NCBI GenBank assembly: GCA_900556675.1
Contig: USQE01000020.1
Coordinates: 1 to 12,260, forward strand
Direction: 5' to 3'
DNA: 12,260 nt
Source: an uncultured Collinsella sp.
GTDB lineage: Bacteria > Actinomycetota > Coriobacteriia > Coriobacteriales > Coriobacteriaceae
Below, in pieces: positions 6,263-12,260 of this stretch (position 1 is the first letter of the stretch; the number at the start of each line of letters is the position of its first letter). The position numbers were made by a program, and so were the translations under genes. The notes below the pieces were generated by a model. That model had not been told where the DNA came from, did not search any database, and saw only the letters and a program-made list of their open reading frames with translations.

Positions 6263-6371
6263 CAACTTTCCAACTTTCCACCTAACTTACCAGCTTTCCA
6301 CTTAACTTTCCAGCTTTCCACCTTGAGTGGTAAGTTAAGTGGAAAGCTGGAAAGTTGGTGGAGAGCTGGGG
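6262..6371. repeat. Right copy of the hairpin-forming 20-bp repeat array, in the leader of the AlbA-type gene
   Basis: Three contiguous 20-bp units lie at 6262-6281, 6282-6301 and 6302-6321. Read on the minus strand each is GTGGAAAG(C/T)TGG(A/T)AAGTT plus two variable bases. Across the spacer follow units in the opposite orientation: a shortened GTGGTAAGTTAA (6327-6338), a full unit (6339-6358) and a degenerate one (from 6359). The arms 6304-6321 and 6339-6356 are perfect 18-bp complements. Each unit carries two TGGAAAG-type half-sites 8 bp apart. The 20-bp period equals about two turns of DNA, as expected for a protein-binding array. It fills the space between the giant gene's terminator and the ribosome binding site at 6257. 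Confidence 0.93.
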
Positions 6372-6390
6372 CAGCAGTAGGCCAAGCGAA

Positions 6391-6425
6391 CAAGAAAAAG
6401 GGCGGCAACCGGGTGGTTGCCGCCC
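6391..6425 (-). terminator. Strong rho-independent terminator of the giant beta-helix gene
   Basis: Perfect 11-bp stem GGGCGGCAACC (6400-6410) / GGTTGCCGCCC (6415-6425) with a 4-nt loop, followed on the minus strand by TTTTTCTTG (6399 down to 6391). It starts 9 nt past the stop codon of the giant gene, and should isolate the AlbA-type gene from its transcription. Confidence 0.93.
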
Positions 6426-6434
6426 CTCGCGTAG

Positions 6435-9400
6435 CTAGTTGGTTTTCGTCTCGTGCCGAATGCCCCCGGTGTTGATGCGCGCTAGCGTGTACGTCACGTA
6501 GTCGGAGTGCGAATAGCCATCAAGGTTGCTAACGTTGACCGGTGTGTCGTCGACAACGTTGCCGGTCATAATATTGGCCGTAAGCACCAAGCGGTAGTTT
6601 GCGTAAGTTTGGTTCTCACCCTCAACATTCGTATTCACTTTAACGCGGAAGGCATGCTTAAAGGCAAGGCTGTTGCCGTCGCGCGTGAGGAACGCGCCGT
6701 TGGTCTTGGTGTCGGTGAACACATAGCTGTTGCCGTCGGCGGATGCCGCACCCGTGCCTAGGTAATCGCTGCCGAGCACCGTAATGTAGTTCGAGATATC
6801 GCCGACCGGAGCATAGCCGCCATTATCTTGCCGCTGCTCCAGGATTAGCGTGTAGGTCACCGTGCTTGCGGCGTCGATCTTAGCCTCGGCGCCCGTGAGC
6901 TTGCTCAGGTCGTAGGTACCCACCAGAGCGATCTCGCCGTCAGCGGACTTGAGGTCATCGATGCTGATGCCCAACTGGGATTTCTTAGACGCCTCGAGCG
7001 CGATGGTCGATGAGCCCACATCCATACGGTAGTAGCCGGCGCCGCCATCGTTGTATGCCGAGTTGCTACTGGTGCTGAGCGTGTCAGCATGCGTGGAAAG
7101 GTACGCGCGGTAGTTGGGTTTGGTGTAGCGGTCGGTGCCGCTGTTCTGCGAGGCCACGATACCCGCCTGGCAGGCAGGCTCCGTCATGGTGAGCGCGGCC
7201 CTCATGGTAACGGTGAAGGCGTTGACATGGTTCTTGGCGATCTCGCGCAGGCCCGACATGTCGATGGGATTACCCTCAGCATCGGCAAGCACCAGTGACA
7301 TGTCGCCACCGTTCGCAGTCCAACTAAGGCCCGACACCACTGGGGTCTCCTTCGTGCCGGCCAGATTCCAACCCGACCCGCCCCAGGTGTAGTAGTTATC
7401 ACCCACCTTAACGTAGAACTCATACGTGCCCTGCGTGCCCGTGGGGTATCCTACCGAGCCCGCGATGACGCCATCGTGATAGGTGACAAGCGACGAATCG
7501 AGCTGATAATACAGCGCGTCAGAGCTCGTGTATTGCTGGCTCGAGTCAAACGTCACGGTGTCGCTCACGTTCATGGAAAGCGAATAGGTGGCTTCCTTGA
7601 GCTCCATCCGGTTGATGCTGTCCCTGTTGTCGACGAGGTTACGCTTGTTGTCAACGAGGCTGTGCGTGTAGTTTGATGCCACGCTGTAGGTCGAGGGCGT
7701 ATTCTGGTGCCCATCCTCGGCAGCCTTGCCGTCGGCTGCTTTCTTGCCTCGCAGCAGGTAGTTGATGTGCTCGTTGAGGCTCGTGTCCACCGTGGTGGCG
7801 GTGTAGCCGTTGACGCCCGCGGACCCCGCCGGCGTGCGCACCACCAAGTAGAAGTTTTCGCTCTTGGGCTCTTCCTTATCAACGGAGAGGGTATAGAACG
7901 TGCCCGTCGCGTCGGAAGAAGTGCGCGCGCGGTAGTACGCGCCATCGACCTTGGCGCCAGCCATCTTCGCGAGTTCGGCCTGGCTCTTGTCCTTGACCTC
8001 GTCATCGGCGAGCTTGACCCAAGCGCCGTCCTTGTCCTCCTTGGCCTCATCGGCCTTCACGCCCACGATTTCGCTCAGCCACGGTTCGGTGTAGTAAGCC
8101 TTGTTGCCAGCGTCCACAAACTCGGTGAGCTTGACTGACGTCGCGCCACCCGTGCCCACCGTGTAGTGATATTCGCGGCTGTTGTTGGCCGTGTCCACGA
8201 GTGTGAGCTGTGTACCCTCGGGCAGCGTGGCACCGAAGGTAATGCTCTTGTTGAGCGGACCCATAGAGCCGCCGGCTTCGAGCAGCGTGTTCCAGCCGTA
8301 ATCGACCGGCTTGCCCCGAGCGCTGCCATAGGTCCAGGTAAGGTAGCCGGTCATGGTGTCGCCGCTGCTCACAAGTACGTGCTTGTCGTATTTTGTCGCA
8401 TAGTCGGCAGCCTTGAAGTTCGCACCTTCGGAGTAGGTGGCGGTAAAGTCGATCTCGAGCATGCGCTTGACGATGATGGGTACCTGTACACGGTAGCTCT
8501 GGCCGGCCTCGCTAAAGGTGACCGTAAGCAGCGTGAAGCGCCCCTGCTCATTGTCCCAGTCGGTGCTCGCGCGGAATGCCATAGAGCTCGTGCCATTGTT
8601 GAGCACCTTGAGCGTGGGCGCTTGCGAGGCGGCTACGTCCTTGACGAAGGTGCCGTTATCGGCGAGCGAGAAGACCTCGGCGGTGGCGGTCACATGCGCG
8701 GTGCTGCCGTTGAGGCGGCGGGCATCGGAGAAGCCGCCATTGGTCACGATGTTCAGGTAGCTCTCCACCGTCGTGGTATCGTTGCCCGGAATCACGAGCA
8801 CGGGGAAGTCAGTTTTGGCCTTCTTGCCCGAAGTAATGTTGTTAGCGTTATAGGTGCTACGCGAGCTGTCCGCGCTATAGGTGCTCGTGTTTTGGTATGC
8901 GCCGGCATCATTGATGCCGGCGATGTTGGTGTAGGTGTAGCGGCCGGGAACGCGGGCACCCGCTTGGCTTTGGATGGTCGTCGCGGTGTCAATGGCGGCG
9001 CCGTCGCCAAACAGGTAGCGGTCGGTGGTGTCGCCGTCGGAGGCACGCACCGCCAGCGTGCTCACGGGCCTCGTGGTCACGTACGGACTCGTTGCCGTGG
9101 TAGCAGTATCGCCTGCGCCGTAAAGCGTTTTGTTCTCGTTGGGCGCGGCAGCCGTGCCGTTGTAGTCGCCGAAGGCAATATAAGTTTTCTCGTTAACAGC
9201 AGCCGTATTCGTATTGGTCGTGTAAACCATCGGCGGCAGGTCGCTCGTGGTCTTGCCACTACCGGGCTTTACTTCCACGCCCGCTGCGGAAAGGCTGTAC
9301 TTACCATCCCCCGTGTCAACCTCGCCCAAGAGTACGCCCTGGGTTTTGCCCGCATTGTAGCTATTGCTGTCCATGAGCACGTTTAACAGATGGAACTGGC

Positions 9401-12260
9401 CGCGCCCGTCGCCCATAATGCCGCCGTTGGACCTTTCGCTAAACGTGGTGTTGGATACCTTTGTGTTGGTAACGTCGATGACGACGGATCCGCTGTTACT
9501 CGCGTTATTCGCGCCCAGCAGACCGCCGCTCCAGTTACCCTTAATCGTAGCGTTCTCGATCGCGATGTTGTTGCAGGCTATATTCACATTGCTGAAGAAG
9601 TAGCCGATAAGCCCGCCCGAGCATTTGCCGGTGCCGGCGATGCTGACATTCTTGACACTGCAGTCGTCGAACCAGTACTTGTTGGGGCTACCGCTACTCG
9701 TAACCTCACCAATCAGGCCGCCCGCATTGTAGATGCTATTGTTCGTTCCGGCCTTATCGCCGATGACGGCGTTCTCGGTGCCGTTTCCGCCATCAATGCG
9801 CACGTTGCTCATAGAAATAACGCCGCCACGGGCGCGTCCGACCACGCCGCCGGCGCCCATATGGTCATCGGAGTTCGACCCGGTGGCTAGCACGTTTACC
9901 CCAGAGATGACCGCCGTGCACGACGACTGGGCCGCTGTGGTGGTGCCGATGTTGGTGTTGACCGAGATATCGCTTCTTTCGACATAGCCGAGCACGCCGC
10001 CCACGTAGGGCACTGTCCCTGTGGCAGTTATGGTCGAGTTTTTGCCAACGGTCCTTTCGCTCACCCCTGTGCCTGCGGTTGTCCACACACCGCACGCCGA
10101 GGCGACCGTACCCACATAGCCACCGACATTCTTCTCGCCCGTGACGTTAAGGCCAGTGTATGAGCAGTCATAGAGATACGCGGGGCCCCACCCGTCCCCG
10201 AACTCGACCATATAGGTTCTGTCTTCGCTCGTAGTTCGTCTGGCGCGGCCCGAGCTGCCAAGAAGCCCTCCTACGCTCTTTGCGCCCGACACGGTGCAGT
10301 TCTTCATCTGCACGTTGCGGTAGATGCCGCACGTGCCGTCGTCGTAGTTGGCCGTTGCACCCGCCAAAAGGCCGGCACCGGTAAGGTCGTTCGGCGCCTC
10401 TCCTGGTTTGGCTTCGCCGTTGGTGTCGATATAGGTGAGCGCTACGTTGCAGTTGCTAAAGGTGAGGTCTTTGACCTGCGCGCCGTCGTTCGCGGTGACG
10501 CTCTGCCCCACATTGGTGGAGGTGAACATCACGGTGCTGAATAGACCACCCACGCCCGAGACCTTATAGTCGTCGTCGGCGTATTCGACGACGCCGTAGA
10601 CGGTGCCTTCGGTACCCACCGTGATGGTGGCGCCGTTACCGTCGATCGTGGCTACGTGCGGCGTAATACGGTCGCGGTCGGTGCCCGGCTGGTTCGAATT
10701 GCAGGCATTGGAATAGTAGCGGCCGTTTAGGCCCACGTACCCCGTGCCGTAGTCGGTCATATCGTAGGTGTCGCCCTGCTTGAACTCCAAGCTCATGCCG
10801 ATCGATTTCGACGCGCACACATAGCCCGTTTGGTAGTCGGCAGCGTAGGACGCCACCAGGTAGGGCGAATTTACATCGTCATCATGGTCGAGCGGGCCGT
10901 GCCACCCCTGCTTGCCGGGGGCCTTCTGGTCGTCGTTTTTGGCGATTTCGAAATCGCCAGCAGCACTCTCAGGCTTGCCCACATTTGCGTAGTTAGCATT
11001 CCGTACCTTGCCATATTCCTTGTTGCCAAACAGGTAGCCGCATATCGCCGGGTCTTGCGAATCGCTGCCCCAGTAAGCCTTGGAACCGCGGAACACGCCA
11101 TTATTGGAGTAGTTGGTATGTGCCGCGCCAGCACCCGCACCCGAGCTGATGATGGCCGAGAGCACCAAAAGGCCCTGGGCGTTTTTCACCATGGTCACAG
11201 GAGCCTCGGCGTTAGTGCCGAGGTACTTGTTGTCGGTGCCCGTGGTGGTGACACAGGGGGTTCCTTTTTTTGTGAGCTCGTTAATCTGGTAGTTAGCGTT
11301 ACCGTTTTCAACCTTACAGCCCTCGCTAAAGGCATAGCCATCAATCACGCGACCGACGTAGGGATTGTTGTAGAGATCAAAGTTGCCCTTTCCCAGACCA
11401 CGAGATTTGTCACCAGTTCCAGCACGCCAGGAAGATTTTCCGCTTTTGTCCATATTGCGGAAAATCACGCCGCCACCCGCAATGGCACCGACGTAGCCAC
11501 CAATGGGAACAAGATGCGGCTTGTCGCCACCGCCCGTGACGGTAAATCCCGTTGTAGGGTTTTCGGCCGTCGTCCCATTAACGACCACGCCATCGATAAT
11601 GTTATCGCCACCAAGGATGCAGCCGACAACGCCACCGAAAAACGCCGTCGGAACGCCGTCGGCATCCTTGGCAGAATAAGTAATAGTCGCCGACGCGTTC
11701 ACATAGCGAATATTCAGATCGCGCACCACGCTGCCGTAACTATAGGGAATAAGGCCGCGAAGCGAACCCTCGTTATTCTCTATCTTGATGGTTGCGTTTT
11801 TATTATCACTGCCAAAGTTGCCAACGATGACGCCCCTAAACGGGTTGGCCCTATTTCCAAAACCGCCAAACGATGCGCCGTCGAGAGTAATCGTATTGCC
11901 CTCAGTAGGCTCGATGCTGTAATACGCGCTCTGCATATAGCGGTGCATGGTTTCGTCGCTCAGCGTCTGCGGGGAATTGGTCGACGCGTCTCCGGTCTTC
12001 TTCTCCCATTTATTATCGGTACCGTTCGCCTGCTTGTAGACGTACGTAACCTCATTGTCGGTCGAGTGATCGCTGCTGCGGCGAGTGCAGAGCCTACCCT
12101 GGTCGGCAACAATGGTGACCTCCCAGCCGTCAAGCGCCGTCATGTTATTAATGTAGTTGGCAATGGCATTCATCTCCGCCGCGTTTGTGACGGAATAAGG
12201 ATCGCCGTAGGTACCACATCCCATTACCAGCTTTGGAATGCGCTGGTTGACTTTAATTTC
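6435..12260 (-). CDS. Giant beta-helix (GLUG-like) secreted or surface protein, 5' end missing
   Basis: The frame is open to the right edge: 12 codons (EIKVNQRIPKLV) precede the first ATG in the window (12222-12224), which has no ribosome binding site, so the start and any signal peptide lie outside. At least 1,941 residues are seen. Counting from that ATG, residues about 100-970 are rich in Gly, Asn and Thr with GG(V/L/Y/I)xG motifs at 197, 242, 652, 701, 742, 792, 835, 870, 900 and 934, separated by beta-strand stretches such as VRDLNIRY and VKDLTFSNCNV. This is the pattern of GLUG-type parallel beta-helix surface proteins. Residues about 1130-1929 appear to be several beta-rich, possibly Ig-like domains; 1388-1425 is a charged, probably helical insert. 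The C-terminus (YTLARINTGGIRHETKTN) has no LPXTG, no hydrophobic tail and no repeat-type anchor. A role in adhesion or glycan/host contact is a guess. The stop TAG is at 6435-6437. Confidence 0.85.
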   Translation of the reverse strand, partial: EIKVNQRIPKLVMGCGTYGDPYSVTNAAEMNAIANYINNMTALDGWEVTIVADQGRLCTRRSSDHSTDNEVTYVYKQANGTDNKWEKKTGDASTNSPQTLSDETMHRYMQSAYYSIEPTEGNTITLDGASFGGFGNRANPFRGVIVGNFGSDNKNATIKIENNEGSLRGLIPYSYGSVVRDLNIRYVNASATITYSAKDADGVPTAFFGGVVGCILGGDNIIDGVVVNGTTAENPTTGFTVTGGGDKPHLVPIGGYVGAIAGGGVIFRNMDKSGKSSWRAGTGDKSRGLGKGNFDLYNNPYVGRVIDGYAFSEGCKVENGNANYQINELTKKGTPCVTTTGTDNKYLGTNAEAPVTMVKNAQGLLVLSAIISSGAGAGAAHTNYSNNGVFRGSKAYWGSDSQDPAICGYLFGNKEYGKVRNANYANVGKPESAAGDFEIAKNDDQKAPGKQGWHGPLDHDDDVNSPYLVASYAADYQTGYVCASKSIGMSLEFKQGDTYDMTDYGTGYVGLNGRYYSNACNSNQPGTDRDRITPHVATIDGNGATITVGTEGTVYGVVEYADDDYKVSGVGGLFSTVMFTSTNVGQSVTANDGAQVKDLTFSNCNVALTYIDTNGEAKPGEAPNDLTGAGLLAGATANYDDGTCGIYRNVQMKNCTVSGAKSVGGLLGSSGRARRTTSEDRTYMVEFGDGWGPAYLYDCSYTGLNVTGEKNVGGYVGTVASACGVWTTAGTGVSERTVGKNSTITATGTVPYVGGVLGYVERSDISVNTNIGTTTAAQSSCTAVISGVNVLATGSNSDDHMGAGGVVGRARGGVISMSNVRIDGGNGTENAVIGDKAGTNNSIYNAGGLIGEVTSSGSPNKYWFDDCSVKNVSIAGTGKCSGGLIGYFFSNVNIACNNIAIENATIKGNWSGGLLGANNASNSGSVVIDVTNTKVSNTTFSERSNGGIMGDGRGQFHLLNVLMDSNSYNAGKTQGVLLGEVDTGDGKYSLSAAGVEVKPGSGKTTSDLPPMVYTTNTNTAAVNEKTYIAFGDYNGTAAAPNENKTLYGAGDTATTATSPYVTTRPVSTLAVRASDGDTTDRYLFGDGAAIDTATTIQSQAGARVPGRYTYTNIAGINDAGAYQNTSTYSADSSRSTYNANNITSGKKAKTDFPVLVIPGNDTTTVESYLNIVTNGGFSDARRLNGSTAHVTATAEVFSLADNGTFVKDVAASQAPTLKVLNNGTSSMAFRASTDWDNEQGRFTLLTVTFSEAGQSYRVQVPIIVKRMLEIDFTATYSEGANFKAADYATKYDKHVLVSSGDTMTGYLTWTYGSARGKPVDYGWNTLLEAGGSMGPLNKSITFGATLPEGTQLTLVDTANNSREYHYTVGTGGATSVKLTEFVDAGNKAYYTEPWLSEIVGVKADEAKEDKDGAWVKLADDEVKDKSQAELAKMAGAKVDGAYYRARTSSDATGTFYTLSVDKEEPKSENFYLVVRTPAGSAGVNGYTATTVDTSLNEHINYLLRGKKAADGKAAEDGHQNTPSTYSVASNYTHSLVDNKRNLVDNRDSINRMELKEATYSLSMNVSDTVTFDSSQQYTSSDALYYQLDSSLVTYHDGVIAGSVGYPTGTQGTYEFYVKVGDNYYTWGGSGWNLAGTKETPVVSGLSWTANGGDMSLVLADAEGNPIDMSGLREIAKNHVNAFTVTMRAALTMTEPACQAGIVASQNSGTDRYTKPNYRAYLSTHADTLSTSSNSAYNDGGAGYYRMDVGSSTIALEASKKSQLGISIDDLKSADGEIALVGTYDLSKLTGAEAKIDAASTVTYTLILEQRQDNGGYAPVGDISNYITVLGSDYLGTGAASADGNSYVFTDTKTNGAFLTRDGNSLAFKHAFRVKVNTNVEGENQTYANYRLVLTANIMTGNVVDDTPVNVSNLDGYSHSDYVTYTLARINTGGIRHETKTN
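9324..11636 (-). repeat. Protein-level GGxxG (GLUG-like) beta-helix repeat region within the giant gene
   Basis: This section encodes residues about 197-967 counted from the ATG at 12224. It contains at least ten GG-x-x-G motifs (GGVVG, GGYVG, GGLLG, GGVLG, GGLIG, GGIMG), spaced about 30-50 residues apart in the dense part (652-938). The intervals differ in sequence, so this is an ancient protein repeat rather than a DNA tandem repeat. Each motif probably marks a turn between coils of a beta-helix. Confidence 0.75.

Noticed and set aside
6252..6281. GTG-initiated 10-residue extension of the AlbA-type protein
   Set aside because: The added residues are translated repeat DNA, there is no proper ribosome site before the GTG, and a strong GGGAGG precedes the downstream ATG.
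5730..6305. Plus-strand open frame of 191 codons antisense to the AlbA-type gene
   Set aside because: No recognisable motifs, no ribosome site, fully overlaps the recognised gene and its repeat array.
4652..6371. CRISPR array
   Set aside because: Units are contiguous, degenerate and partly inverted, with no unique spacers and no cas genes.
8166..9386. Long plus-strand open frame (406 codons) opposite the giant gene
   Set aside because: Antisense to a clear coding frame; the composition (V/A/G/R-rich) is that of a reverse-strand shadow.
12222..12224. ATG as the true start of the giant gene
   Set aside because: No ribosome site precedes it, there is no signal peptide after it, and the frame stays open upstream to the window edge.
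1..12260. tRNA, rRNA or known riboswitch
   Set aside because: No cloverleaf, rRNA-like conserved stretch or recognisable riboswitch core was seen by eye on either strand.

Overview
The window comes from a moderately high-GC bacterium with strong AGGAGG-type ribosome binding sites. All five recognised genes lie on the minus strand. An Ech-type group 4 [NiFe] hydrogenase, an AlbA/Schlafen-type ATP-binding regulator and a giant beta-helix secreted protein together fit a gut anaerobe of the Coriobacteriia, for example Collinsella. The genus is an inference, not something read from a marker gene.

Region 1 (1-3812) is the start of an operon for a membrane-bound, energy-converting hydrogenase of the Ech family. 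Transcription runs from right to left. The first gene is a single 960-residue ORF joining an EchA/NuoL-type proton-pumping subunit to an EchB/NuoH-type membrane anchor. Next come the small electron-transfer subunit EchC and an EchD/NuoC-like subunit cut by the left edge. The genes are 12 nt apart (echAB/echC) or overlap by 1 nt (echC/echD), so they look translationally coupled. The order A-B-C-D predicts that the [NiFe] catalytic subunit (EchE) and the ferredoxin-like subunit (EchF) lie just beyond base 1. Such a complex couples ferredoxin oxidation and H2 formation to ion translocation.

Region 2 (3813-4651) holds a stand-alone 131-residue protein with two helix-turn-helix units, like the OrfA of IS3/IS150 elements but without OrfB and with its own terminator. 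Three small TAAC-(N)-GTTA palindromes occur in the spacers on both sides of it, including the hydrogenase promoter region. About 260 bp of gene-free DNA lies upstream.

Region 3 (4652-6371) is a cassette: an AlbA_2 / GHKL-like ATP-binding / winged-helix protein (489 aa) bracketed by two long, nearly identical hairpin-forming repeat arrays in direct orientation. The arrays are built of a 20-bp unit, and the right one runs into the gene's ribosome binding site. This cassette is the most unusual structure in the window and could be a self-regulated or mobile unit.

Region 4 (6392-12260) is the 3' part of a giant gene (at least 1,941 codons) ending in a strong terminator. The visible protein has a long GLUG-like GG(V/L/Y/I)xG beta-helix region followed by beta-rich domains. 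It has no LPXTG-type anchor or C-terminal membrane segment. Its true start lies beyond the right edge.
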